NCBI GenBank assembly: GCA_964600165.1
Contig: CAZRIP010000008.1
Coordinates: forward strand, 1 to 56,310
Origin: CAZRIP01 sp964600165
Lineage (GTDB): Bacteria > Elusimicrobiota > Elusimicrobia > UBA1565 > UBA9628
Direction: 5' to 3'
DNA length: 56,310 nucleotides
Positions 24,155 to 32,458 of this stretch are shown here, piece by piece. Made by a program: the position numbers and the translations under genes. The notes beneath the pieces are model-generated. The model did no database searches. It worked only from the letters and a program-made list of their open reading frames with translations, and was not told the origin of the DNA. The number at the start of each line of letters is the position of its first letter. Within the stretch, counting starts at the first letter, position 1.

Positions 24155-25609
24155 CTAAGCGACGATGCCTTTTTCGCGCAGATAGTGGCGGATCTTCGAG
24201 CGCGCGCGGGCGGTGTGGACGAAATTGAGCCAGTCCTTCTTCGGGACCGAGCCCTTCTTGGTGAGGATGCGGCAGATGTCGCCCGACTTGAGCTGGTAGT
24301 CGAGCTTGACCATCTTGTTGTTGACGTGCGCGCCGACGCACGTCATGCCGATCTCGGTGTGGACGGCGAAGGCGAAGTCCAGCGGCGTCGCCCCCGCGGG
24401 CAGCGCCTTGACCTCGCCGGCGGGGGTGAAGACGAAGACTTGATTTAACTCGAGGTCGGTCTTGAGTGAGTCCAAGAACTCGCGCGGGCTCTTCAAGTCC
24501 TGCAGCCACTCGATCCACTGGCGCAGCCAGTTGAGCTTCTCCTCGAGGTGGAGGTCCTTGTTCTGCTCGCCGGTCTTGTAGCGCCAGTGCGCGGCGATGC
24601 CGTATTCCGCGGTGCGGTGCATCTCCTCCGTGCGGATCTGGATCTCGACTAATTCTCCGCCTGGGCCCATGACCGTCGTGTGCAGCGAGCGGTAGAGGTT
24701 CATCTTCGGGATGGAAATATAATCGGTGAACGTTCCGGCGACGGGCTTGAACTGCGTGTGCACGATGCCCAGCAGGGCGTAGCAGTTGGCGACGGTGTCC
24801 GTGATCACGCGCACGCCGAGCGCGTCTTGGATCTCCTCGAAGGGCTTATTCTGGCGCAGCATCTTTTGGTAGATCGAATAGAGGCTCTTGCTGCGCGCGA
24901 GGATGCGGTGCGGGATCGCGGTGTCGGCCAGGGCCTTCTCGACGCCCTCCTTGAACTGCGAGAGTGTCTGCTCGCGCGTTTGCATGATCGCGTTGACCTT
25001 CTTGCTCAGATCCTCGAACTCGGCGGGATAAAGGAACATGAACGCGAGGTCGTCGAGCTGGCTCTTGAGCTGGAACATCCCGAGGCGATGGGCCAGCGGG
25101 GCGTAGAGAGAGACGGTCTCGTAGGCGATGCGCTTTTGCTTCTCGCGGTTGAGGTAATTGAGCGTCTTCATGTTGTGAAGACGATCGGCGAGCTTGACGA
25201 TGATGACGCGGATGTCCTGCGCGGTCGCGAGCAGCATCTTGCGCCAGTTCTCCGCCTGGGCGTCGTCGTGCGAGGAGAACTGCAGATGGTCGAGCTTGGT
25301 CACCCCGACGACCATCTTCGTGACCTCTTCGCCGAACTCGGCGCGCAGCATCTCCTCCGTGACGGGGGTATCCTCGATCACGTCGTGCAGCAGGCCCGCG
25401 CAGATGGTGGCGACGTCCATCTTCCACTCCACCAATGAAGCGGCTACCGCGTCGCAGTGCACGAAGTAGTGCTCGCCCGACGCGCGCTCTTGGTTCTTGT
25501 GCGACTCGACGGAGAAGTCGTAGGCCTTGGACAGCAGCGCGGTGTCGACGTGCGGAGCGTAGGCCGAGAACCTCTCGAGCAAGGCCTGCTTCTCGGCGAG
25601 CGGAGTCAT
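24155..25609 (-). CDS. Rel/SpoT-family (p)ppGpp synthetase/hydrolase lacking the C-terminal regulatory domains
   Basis: This is a 484-residue stringent-response enzyme. The hydrolase (HD) domain has its metal residues intact (His51, His75-Asp76, Glu79-Asp80 in LLHDVIEDT). The synthetase domain has GVRVI, the KMNLYRSLHTTV loop and the EMHRTAEYGIAAHW motif. A TGS domain follows (VFVFTPAGEVKALPAGATPLDFAFAVH). Long Rel/SpoT proteins are 700 or more residues; here the zinc-finger/helical and ACT domains are absent. I found no continuation in other frames. The ATG overlaps the msbA-like stop (ATGA), so it is the last gene of the lipid A operon. Likely bifunctional. Confidence 0.92.
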   Translation of the reverse strand: MTPLAEKQALLERFSAYAPHVDTALLSKAYDFSVESHKNQERASGEHYFVHCDAVAASLVEWKMDVATICAGLLHDVIEDTPVTEEMLRAEFGEEVTKMVVGVTKLDHLQFSSHDDAQAENWRKMLLATAQDIRVIIVKLADRLHNMKTLNYLNREKQKRIAYETVSLYAPLAHRLGMFQLKSQLDDLAFMFLYPAEFEDLSKKVNAIMQTREQTLSQFKEGVEKALADTAIPHRILARSKSLYSIYQKMLRQNKPFEEIQDALGVRVITDTVANCYALLGIVHTQFKPVAGTFTDYISIPKMNLYRSLHTTVMGPGGELVEIQIRTEEMHRTAEYGIAAHWRYKTGEQNKDLHLEEKLNWLRQWIEWLQDLKSPREFLDSLKTDLELNQVFVFTPAGEVKALPAGATPLDFAFAVHTEIGMTCVGAHVNNKMVKLDYQLKSGDICRILTKKGSVPKKDWLNFVHTARARSKIRHYLREKGIVA

Positions 25610-27336
25610 GGCTTTATTATATGGCTTTCCTGCAGGTCGTAGAGCTTGCGGTAGAGCCCCGGGCGCGCCATGAGCGTCTCGTGCGCGCCTTCCTCGACGA
25701 CCTGGCCCTGCGAGAGCACGATGATGCGCGCGCCGCGCGGAAGGGCCGCGAGCTTGTGCGCGATCGTGACGATGGTGCGCCCATCAAAGAGCTTTTCGAT
25801 GGCGTCGATGACGTCGCGCTCGCTTTGCGGGTCGAGGTTGGCCGTGGCCTCGTCGAAGATCAAGATCTCGGGGTCCTTCAAGACGACGCGCGCGATGGCC
25901 AGCTTCTGGCGCTGGCCCGGCGAGAGCGAGTGGCCCCAGTCGCCCAGGCGCGTCTGATAGCCTTCGGGCAGGCGCTCGATGAAGTCGGCGGCGCCGGCGG
26001 CCGCGCAGGCCCTCTCCACTTGCGAGAGGGTCACGACCTTCTTGCCGATGGCGACGTTCTCGAAGACCGTGTCGTTGAAGAGGATGCCGTCCTGCGAGAC
26101 GACGCCGATGCGCTCGCGCAGCGAGCGGGGATCGAAGGAGGACGCGTCGACGTCGTCGAAGAGCACGCGCCCGCCGGTGGGCTCGTGCAGCCGCTCGATG
26201 AGCTCGCAGATGGTCGTCTTGCCCGAGCCGCTCGGTCCGACCAGGGCCACGCGCGAGCCCTTCTCGATCTCGAGAGTGACGTCGCGGACCGCTTCCTCGC
26301 GGCGGCCTGGATATCGGAACGAGACGCCCTCGAGGCGGATCGCGCGCGCGAGGCCGGAGAAGGGCTTGGTGCCGGATTTCGCCGGCGGCTCCTCGTCGAG
26401 GAACTGGAAGATGCGCTCGGCGGAGGCGATCGCGCGCTGAAGGTCGGAGTTCGAGCGCGCGACGTTCTTGATCGGGGCATACGCGGCAAAAAACGCCCCG
26501 AGAAACGCGAAAAAAGCGCCTGGAGTCAAATGCCCCTTGATGACCTCTGAGCCGCCGAAGTAGAGCACGAAGGCGACGACCATGCCGCCGCACAGCTCCA
26601 TGAGCGGCGCGGAGAGGGCGCTCGCGCGCAGATAGCGCATGGTCGGCGCGAAAAACGACGCGTTTTCCTCGCGGAACTTCTCGAGCGCGCCTTCCTCGTA
26701 GTTGAACGAGCGGATGAGCCGTATACCCTGCACGCTCTCCTGGAAGCGCTGGTAGAGCCGCGCCATGACGGCCTGGCTCTGCAGCGAGGTGAGCTTCATT
26801 TTGCGGCTGAGCACGATCATCGTCGTCCCGGTCAGCGGCGCGGCCGCGAGCGAGAGAAGCGCGAAGCGCCAGTCGAGCCAAAACAAAGAAGCCGTGAGCG
26901 CGAGCACCGTCATCGAGTCGCGGATGAGGTAGAGCGGGACGGAGTTGAGCGCGGTCTGGAGCACGACCAAGTCTCCCGTGACGCGGTTGAGCACGTCGCC
27001 GCTGCGATGGGTCGAGTAATAATCGAGCGGCAGGTCCTGCAGATGCTGAAAGAGCTCCTCGCGCAGCTCCTGCGCGACCTTTTGCCCGAGCCAGCTCATG
27101 AGGTAATTCTGAGCGTATGAGAGCATGACCTTGAGGCCGACGAACAGAGGCACGGCGACGGCCGCGAGCCGGAGCATCTTGAAGTCTTTCGCGATGAAGA
27201 TCTTGTCGACGATGGGCTTGAGAAGAAGGACGACGGTACCGTTGAAAACCGCGACGAGGCACATGGTCGCGACCGCCCAGGCGGCGCGGCGCCAATGGGG
27301 CCGGATATAGCGCCAGAGTCGGCGGCAGGCTTTCAT
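25606..27336 (-). CDS. msbA: MsbA-like ABC exporter (lipid A flippase type)
   Basis: This is a 576-residue half-transporter with six N-terminal membrane segments fused to an ATPase domain. The Walker A GPSGSGKTT is near residue 370, followed by the Q-loop, the signature LSPGQRQ, Walker B LIFDEATANLD and the H-loop His. Length and layout match MsbA, which flips lipid A-core across the inner membrane, and its place directly after lpxB supports that substrate. Other type IV ABC exporters share the architecture, so substrate is an inference. The ATG overlaps the lpxB stop by four bases. Confidence 0.88.
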   Translation of the reverse strand: MKACRRLWRYIRPHWRRAAWAVATMCLVAVFNGTVVLLLKPIVDKIFIAKDFKMLRLAAVAVPLFVGLKVMLSYAQNYLMSWLGQKVAQELREELFQHLQDLPLDYYSTHRSGDVLNRVTGDLVVLQTALNSVPLYLIRDSMTVLALTASLFWLDWRFALLSLAAAPLTGTTMIVLSRKMKLTSLQSQAVMARLYQRFQESVQGIRLIRSFNYEEGALEKFREENASFFAPTMRYLRASALSAPLMELCGGMVVAFVLYFGGSEVIKGHLTPGAFFAFLGAFFAAYAPIKNVARSNSDLQRAIASAERIFQFLDEEPPAKSGTKPFSGLARAIRLEGVSFRYPGRREEAVRDVTLEIEKGSRVALVGPSGSGKTTICELIERLHEPTGGRVLFDDVDASSFDPRSLRERIGVVSQDGILFNDTVFENVAIGKKVVTLSQVERACAAAGAADFIERLPEGYQTRLGDWGHSLSPGQRQKLAIARVVLKDPEILIFDEATANLDPQSERDVIDAIEKLFDGRTIVTIAHKLAALPRGARIIVLSQGQVVEEGAHETLMARPGLYRKLYDLQESHIIKP

Positions 27337-28427
27337 GCGGCCGCCGCCAAGTCAGCGAGCAAAGCCCGCGCCGCGCGCTCCGAAGAAGGCGCGCCCCGGT
27401 CGGAGAGCTTGGCCCTCAGCGCCGCGAGCTCCTCTTTGACGCGCGCGTAGGCCCGCGGGTCCTCGAGCAGGCCGACGGCGGCCGCGGCGACTTTTTCCGG
27501 CGTCGCGTCGTGCTGGATGAGTTCCGGGGCGAGTGCCTTGCCCGCGAGGAGGTTGGCCATGGCGATATAGGGCACGCGGATGATCGCGCGCGCGACGAGA
27601 TAGGTCGGCCACGAGAGCTTGTAGACGACGACCATCGGAACGCCCAGAAGCGCGTTTTCGAGCGTGGCCGTGCCCGAGGAGCAGAGCGCGAGATCGAGCG
27701 CGGCGCGCTCGGCGTAATTTTTTTCCCGGATCAGGGTCACGCCGGCAGGGTACTCGGAGTCGGAAAGCGTGGGCGAAGCGAAGACGACGGCGCGCGACCT
27801 CGGGAACTTTCTCTTGAATATTTCAAAGGACTTGAGCATCAGCGGCAAATGGCGCGCCACTTCGCTGCGGCGGCTTCCGGGGAGTATGCCGACGGTCACG
27901 CCTTCGTGATCATTGGCTTTTGGTTTTGGAACCACGTCTAACAATGGATGTCCGACGAACTCGCACGGGACGCCGCGGTCGCGATAGATCTTCTCCTCGA
28001 ACGGGAAGATCACGAGCATCTTGCGCACGAGGCGCTTCAAGACGTTGACGCGTCCCGGCCGGCTGGCCCAGACCTGCGGGCTGACGTAATAGTACGCCGG
28101 CACGCCGGCCGACTTCGCCAGGGCGAGCACGCGGCGGTTGAAACCATAGTAGTCGACGCAGACGAGGGCCGCGGGCCGGCGAGCCCTCAATAAACGGCCG
28201 ACGCGACCCAGCAGTTTCAGCAGGAACGGCAGCTTCAAGACCGGCTCCCAGAACCCGGTCACGCCGCGCGAGGCGAGGTCCTCGATGAAGTCGTCGGCGA
28301 CGGCCTTGAGCGCGGGCCCGCCGATCGCCGCGATCTTGAGACCGGGGCGAGCTTTTTTCAAAGCCGCCGCCAGGCGCGCGGCGTGCTGGTCGCCGGACGG
28401 GTCGCCGGCGACGACGAGTATCTCCAT
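27333..28427 (-). CDS. lpxB: lipid-A-disaccharide synthase
   Basis: This is a 364-residue LpxB (GT19), which joins UDP-2,3-diacylglucosamine and lipid X to form the beta-1,6 disaccharide of lipid A at the inner membrane. Motifs are GDPSGDQHAARL (residues 8-19), GFWEPV, the CVDYYGFN segment, YYYVSPQVWASRPGRV, FVGHPLLD and GILPGSRRSEV. I start at the ATG at 28427, where the protein begins MEILVVAGD; that ATG overlaps the gfo/idh stop by one base (TGATG). Upstream in-frame sequence belongs to the neighbouring gene. Confidence 0.96.
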   Translation of the reverse strand: MEILVVAGDPSGDQHAARLAAALKKARPGLKIAAIGGPALKAVADDFIEDLASRGVTGFWEPVLKLPFLLKLLGRVGRLLRARRPAALVCVDYYGFNRRVLALAKSAGVPAYYYVSPQVWASRPGRVNVLKRLVRKMLVIFPFEEKIYRDRGVPCEFVGHPLLDVVPKPKANDHEGVTVGILPGSRRSEVARHLPLMLKSFEIFKRKFPRSRAVVFASPTLSDSEYPAGVTLIREKNYAERAALDLALCSSGTATLENALLGVPMVVVYKLSWPTYLVARAIIRVPYIAMANLLAGKALAPELIQHDATPEKVAAAAVGLLEDPRAYARVKEELAALRAKLSDRGAPSSERAARALLADLAAAA

Positions 28428-29464
28428 CAACTCCTGAGGATGTCCTTTCCGACCGACTTGGCGATCTTGCCGAGATCTTGCGCCCACTCCGGGATCAGCG
28501 AGCGCGAAGCCACGCCGCCGGCCGCGTGATAGCGCTCGAGCTCGTCGGAAATCTGCAGCGCGAGCTTCAGGGCCTCGACGCCGCGCTCGCCGCTCGGCCA
28601 AGGCTTGCGGTTATGCCGCATGCAGTCGAGCCAATGCAGATGCTCGTTTTTGAGCGGCTCTGTCTGCGGCAGCTTGGGCCGGATTATCTCGATGTCCTTG
28701 AGGCTCTTGATGACCGGGGACTTCTTCTTGTAGACCTTGAGCGACGAGTTGCCGTAGTCGAGCGAGACGTAGCTGTCGGCCTGGAAGACGCGCAGCTTGC
28801 GGCTCTTCTCGAGCGAGATGCGGCTGGCGGTCAGGTCGGCGACGCAGCCCGTCTTGAAGCGCACGCGCACGTTGGCGATGTCCTCGTGCTCGGAGAGCAG
28901 ATGAGCGCCGATGGCCTCGAGCGATTCGACCTCGGAGCCGACGAGCGTCAGCAAGATGTCGAGATCGTGGATCATGAGGTCCATGACGACGCCGATGTGA
29001 GCCACGCGCGGATCGTAAGGGCCGAGGCGCTCGACCGTGATGAAGCGGGGGTTGCGGATGTGAGGGATCGCCTCGAGCACCGCCGGGTTGAAGCGCTCGA
29101 CGTGGCCGACTTGCAGCACGACCTTTTTCTGCTCGGAAAGCGCCAGGAGCTGGCGCGCCTCGTCGACGGAGGCCGCCAGCGGCTTTTCGATCAGGCAATG
29201 CACGCCGGCCGAGAGCGCGGCGCTGCCGACCTCATAATGCATGGGAGTCGGCACGGCGACGACGGCGGCATCCACGCGGGACAACACGTCTTTATAATCG
29301 CGGACCGCGACCGTGTTGTACTTCCAGGCCACGAGTTGGGCGCGCCAGGTGTTGGTGTCGCAGACGGCGGCGAGCTCGACGTCGGGGAGCTTCGAGAGCA
29401 CCTTGGCATGCAGCGCGCCGATGCGGCCGGCGCCGATCACGGCGATTCTGGTCTTCGAGCTCAT
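28427..29464 (-). CDS. Gfo/Idh/MocA-family oxidoreductase in the lipid A operon
   Basis: This is a 345-residue NAD(P)-dependent dehydrogenase. The Rossmann motif VIGAGRIGALH lies at the N-terminus, the CLIEKPLA segment (catalytic-region Lys) in the middle, then the QVGHVERFNP substrate-site region and DLMIHDLDILL. The start overlaps the lpxI stop (ATGA). Its place between lpxI and lpxB suggests it acts on a UDP-sugar or lipid A precursor. One known parallel is GnnA, which oxidises UDP-GlcNAc at C3 for lipid A with amide-linked chains. However, the GnnB aminotransferase partner is not next to it. Substrate therefore open. Confidence 0.85.
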   Translation of the reverse strand: MSSKTRIAVIGAGRIGALHAKVLSKLPDVELAAVCDTNTWRAQLVAWKYNTVAVRDYKDVLSRVDAAVVAVPTPMHYEVGSAALSAGVHCLIEKPLAASVDEARQLLALSEQKKVVLQVGHVERFNPAVLEAIPHIRNPRFITVERLGPYDPRVAHIGVVMDLMIHDLDILLTLVGSEVESLEAIGAHLLSEHEDIANVRVRFKTGCVADLTASRISLEKSRKLRVFQADSYVSLDYGNSSLKVYKKKSPVIKSLKDIEIIRPKLPQTEPLKNEHLHWLDCMRHNRKPWPSGERGVEALKLALQISDELERYHAAGGVASRSLIPEWAQDLGKIAKSVGKDILRS

Positions 29465-30291
29465 TGCGGGCCCTCCGGAGGGCAGCCGAGGACGGCGAGC
29501 TTTTGCTCGTCCGCCTTCCTGACGAACTCCGCGCGGTCGAAGATCAGAGTGGTCCCGGCTTCCACCGCGAGCGCGGAGACCGACGCCGCGGCGAAGACTT
29601 TCAACGAGTCGAGGCCGATCACCGGGATGTCGAAGCGCATGTCCTGCTTGGGCTTGGCGACCTTGACGACGGAAAGCCTCGTCGTTTTCTTTCCTTGGGA
29701 GGCGGCGATGTCGCGCGCGCGCAGGATGCAGGCGTCGGTGCCCTCCATGCCCTCGACGGCGACGACGGCGCCGTCCTTGACGACGACGGTCTGGCCGATG
29801 TCGAAGCCGGCGACGGCCTTGGCGGCCTTCCAGCCGAGCCGGATGTCGGCGAGCTCGGCGGCGTCGGGCGAGCGCCGGGTCAACGGTCCGGCGGGGACGA
29901 GCAAATGCCCCAAATAGGTCGCGGACGACACGAGCTCGATGCCGTCCTTGGAGAACTCGTCGGCGACGGCCTTGAGGATCGTGTCGGTGCGCTTGTCGGC
30001 GAGTCTCATCAGCAGCTTGCCCGCGCGCAGGTCCGGCATGATGCCGCCGAAAAGCGAGGCGTGCTGGACCTTGCCCGCCATCACGGCCCTCGTGACGCCG
30101 GCGTCCTTCAAGACCTTGATGGGCTTGTCGAGCTGGCCGAGCTTGAAATATTGAACGGGGGTGAGCTTCTCGAGCGCCGGGTCGGTCACGCCGGGGATGC
30201 CGAGCGCGACGAACTCGACGTCGCGGCGCCGTCCTTCCTCGGCGACGAGGATCGGGAACCGCCCGGAGCCCGCGATGAGCCCGACTTTCAC
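29461..30291 (-). CDS. lpxI: UDP-2,3-diacylglucosamine pyrophosphatase LpxI
   Basis: This is a 276-residue LpxI (formerly DUF1009), which hydrolyses UDP-2,3-diacylglucosamine to lipid X and UMP in place of LpxH. Recognisable features are the N-terminal GLIAGSGRFPILVAEEG, the central VMAGKVQH and ADKRTDTILKAVADEF segments, the DIGQTVVVKDGAVVAVEGMEGTDA region and the C-terminal FDIPVIGL. The start is GTG, immediately after the lpxA stop. It is in the expected order lpxA-lpxI-(gfo/idh)-lpxB. Confidence 0.95.
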   Translation of the reverse strand: MKVGLIAGSGRFPILVAEEGRRRDVEFVALGIPGVTDPALEKLTPVQYFKLGQLDKPIKVLKDAGVTRAVMAGKVQHASLFGGIMPDLRAGKLLMRLADKRTDTILKAVADEFSKDGIELVSSATYLGHLLVPAGPLTRRSPDAAELADIRLGWKAAKAVAGFDIGQTVVVKDGAVVAVEGMEGTDACILRARDIAASQGKKTTRLSVVKVAKPKQDMRFDIPVIGLDSLKVFAAASVSALAVEAGTTLIFDRAEFVRKADEQKLAVLGCPPEGPQ

Positions 30292-31095
30292 CTAGACGGC
30301 GGCCTCTTCTTCTTCCTTGGCGCCGGCCGCCGGGCGCATCGCGCCGCGCTTGGAGCCCTCGATGAAGTCGAGCACCATGGATACTTCCGGACCCGGCTTG
30401 CCGGCCCGGATCTTGGCGAGGGCGTCTGCCTGGCGCAGGCCCGTGAAGAACAAGGTCTTGTAGGCCTCCTTGACGGCGGAGATCGCGTCGCGCGAGAAGC
30501 CCGCGCGCTTGAGACCGAGGAGATTCAAGCCGCGCACCGACGCCGGATAGCCCTGGCAGAGGAAGAAATGGGGAAGATCCTTGTTGAGCATCGAACCGCC
30601 GCCGATCATGCAGAACTTGCCGATCGTCAGGAACTGGTGGATCGCCGCCAAGCCGCCGACGACGGAGTAATCGCCGATCGTGACGTGCCCGGCGACCGCC
30701 ACGGAGTTGACGAGGATGACGTTGTCGCCGATCTGGCAATCGTGCGCGACGTGGGAGTAGGCCATGAACAAACAGTTGCTGCCGATCTTGGTTTCCCCGT
30801 GGGCGGCCGTGCCGCGGTTGAGCGTCACGCACTCGCGCACGGTGTTCTTGTCGCCCATCACGAGCCGCGTCTTCTCGCCGGCGTATTTCAAATCCTGGGG
30901 CGGCACGCCGACGTAGCAGCCGGAATGGAGCTTGTTGCCCCGGCCCATGCGGCAATATTCGACGACGGCGTGGGCGCCGATCTCGCAGTCCGCGCCGATC
31001 TCCGTGTCCGGGCCGATGACGGCGTAGGGTCCCACCTTGGCGGAGGGGTCGATCTCCGCCGACGGGTCGACGATCGCCGTCGCGTGGATGTTCAT
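30292..31095 (-). CDS. lpxA: UDP-N-acetylglucosamine acyltransferase
   Basis: This is a 267-residue LpxA, the first acyltransferase of lipid A synthesis, adding a 3-hydroxyacyl chain from acyl carrier protein to UDP-GlcNAc. It is a left-handed beta-helix of hexapeptide repeats (IHATAIVDPSAEI, VGPYAVIGPDTEI) followed by the helical C-terminal domain. The catalytic His is in SHVAHDCQIG. Length is typical (E. coli 262). The ATG at 31095 overlaps the fabZ stop by four bases. Chain length and whether it takes an amino-sugar variant cannot be read from sequence. Confidence 0.96.
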   Translation of the reverse strand: MNIHATAIVDPSAEIDPSAKVGPYAVIGPDTEIGADCEIGAHAVVEYCRMGRGNKLHSGCYVGVPPQDLKYAGEKTRLVMGDKNTVRECVTLNRGTAAHGETKIGSNCLFMAYSHVAHDCQIGDNVILVNSVAVAGHVTIGDYSVVGGLAAIHQFLTIGKFCMIGGGSMLNKDLPHFFLCQGYPASVRGLNLLGLKRAGFSRDAISAVKEAYKTLFFTGLRQADALAKIRAGKPGPEVSMVLDFIEGSKRGAMRPAAGAKEEEEAAV

Positions 31096-31580
31096 TTCGG
31101 CTTGTCGACGAGGGCGAAGGTCATCACGGCCTCGCAGGCGAGCTTGCCTTCGACGAAGCCTTCGCCGCGGAACTTGCCGGCGCGGCCCAGGCGCAGCACC
31201 TCGACGTGCTGCTTGAGCGCCATGCCGGGCAGCACCGGGGCGCGGAACTTCGCCTCCTCGATGCCCATGAAAAGAGCGAGCTTGTTCTCGGCGGCGCCTT
31301 TCGACATCAGCATCGCGCACGCGGCCTGAGCGAGCGACTCGACGATGAGGACGCCGGGCATGATCGGGTTTCCCGGGAAATGGCCGGTGAAATGGGGCTC
31401 GTTGGCCGTCACCATCTTGGTGCCGATCGCGGCCTTGTCCTCGATGAGCACGTCGAGCTTGTCGACGAGCAGGAACGGATAGCGGTGCGGGATCGCCTTT
31501 TGGATCGCGATCACGTCGAGCGTGCGGACGGGCTTGGCCGTCCAGTCGATCTGGGGGGCTGCTTCGGTTTCCGGGCTCAT
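31092..31580 (-). CDS. fabZ: 3-hydroxyacyl-ACP dehydratase FabZ
   Basis: This is a 162-residue FabZ, dehydrating 3-hydroxyacyl-ACP in fatty acid elongation and competing with LpxA/LpxD for the same substrates. The hot-dog-fold active site is visible: His in HFPGNPIMPG and Glu in VESLAQAA. IPHRYPFLLVD is the usual N-terminal motif. The first 20 residues are a non-conserved extension. The ATG overlaps the lpxC stop by four bases. In some phyla lpxC and fabZ are fused; here they are separate but coupled. Confidence 0.96.
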   Translation of the reverse strand: MSPETEAAPQIDWTAKPVRTLDVIAIQKAIPHRYPFLLVDKLDVLIEDKAAIGTKMVTANEPHFTGHFPGNPIMPGVLIVESLAQAACAMLMSKGAAENKLALFMGIEEAKFRAPVLPGMALKQHVEVLRLGRAGKFRGEGFVEGKLACEAVMTFALVDKPK

Positions 31581-32458
31581 TTTGCCTCCACGGGAGCGGG
31601 GTTCTTGCGCATCTTGAGGGCGGCCTCGCGCAGCCGCTTGGCGAACTCGATGTTGTGCGCGTGGCCGAGGCACTCGGCCTCGACGCGCATCTTGAAAAGC
31701 GGCCGGCCGATCAGCGTCAGGTCCCCGATCAAGTCGAGCGTCTTGTGGCGGACGAACTCGTCTTGGTAGCGCAGCCCTTCGGCGTTGGTGTGGAACTTGT
31801 CTTTGCCGATCACGATGGCGTTCTCGAGGCTTCCGCCCTGGGCCAAGCCCTGCGATTTCAAGAACGCGATCTCGTGCTCGAAGCAGAACGTGCGCGCGCG
31901 TGCGACGGAGTCGAGATAACTGTCGCGGTCGACGCGCATCTCGAGGGTCATCGGCGGCATGAGCGGGTGGTCGTGGAGCAGCGTCGTCTTGATCTCGAAA
32001 TGCTCGGAGGGGACGGCGCGATATTTCGCGCGCCCGTCCTGATAAGTCACCTCGCCGGGCAGATGCAGCCAGCGCTTGGGCGCTTCCGGAAAGTGCTCGA
32101 TGCCGGCCTTGAGCAGCGCCTCGACGAAAGGCATCGACGAGCCGTCCATGATGGGAGGTTCGTTGGCCGAAACGAGCACGTCGATGTTGTCGATGCCGAG
32201 GCCGGTGCACGCGGAAAGGACGTGCTCGACGGTGTGGACCTTGGCCTCGTGCAGGCCCAGGTTCGTGCCGCGCACGGTGGCGACGACGAACTGCAGGCGC
32301 GCCGGGATCATCGGCGTGCCCGGCAAGTCCGTGCGGAAGAAGCGGATGCCCGTGTTGGGCGGGGCGGGCCGGAAAGTCAGCTTCGAGGCGTTGCCGGTGT
32401 GCAGGCCGATGCCCTCGAGGCTCACCTCGGCGCGGATCGTCGACTGGGTGTGCTCCAT
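31577..32458 (-). CDS. lpxC: UDP-3-O-acyl-N-acetylglucosamine deacetylase
   Basis: This is a 293-residue LpxC, the zinc deacetylase that commits precursor to lipid A. Zinc ligands are in HTVEHVLSA and HKTLDLIGD, the catalytic-region DGSSMPFVE and the C-terminal GHAHNIEFA are present, and the N-terminal GIGLHTG motif is intact. The length is close to the family norm (about 305), slightly short at the C-terminus. The ATG overlaps the lpxD stop by one base (TAATG). Confidence 0.96.
   Translation of the reverse strand: MEHTQSTIRAEVSLEGIGLHTGNASKLTFRPAPPNTGIRFFRTDLPGTPMIPARLQFVVATVRGTNLGLHEAKVHTVEHVLSACTGLGIDNIDVLVSANEPPIMDGSSMPFVEALLKAGIEHFPEAPKRWLHLPGEVTYQDGRAKYRAVPSEHFEIKTTLLHDHPLMPPMTLEMRVDRDSYLDSVARARTFCFEHEIAFLKSQGLAQGGSLENAIVIGKDKFHTNAEGLRYQDEFVRHKTLDLIGDLTLIGRPLFKMRVEAECLGHAHNIEFAKRLREAALKMRKNPAPVEAK

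Noticed and set aside
24017..24160. Frameshifted remainder of rel (zinc-finger/ACT domains)
   Set aside because: All frames here give short non-homologous peptides; the shortened protein appears genuine.
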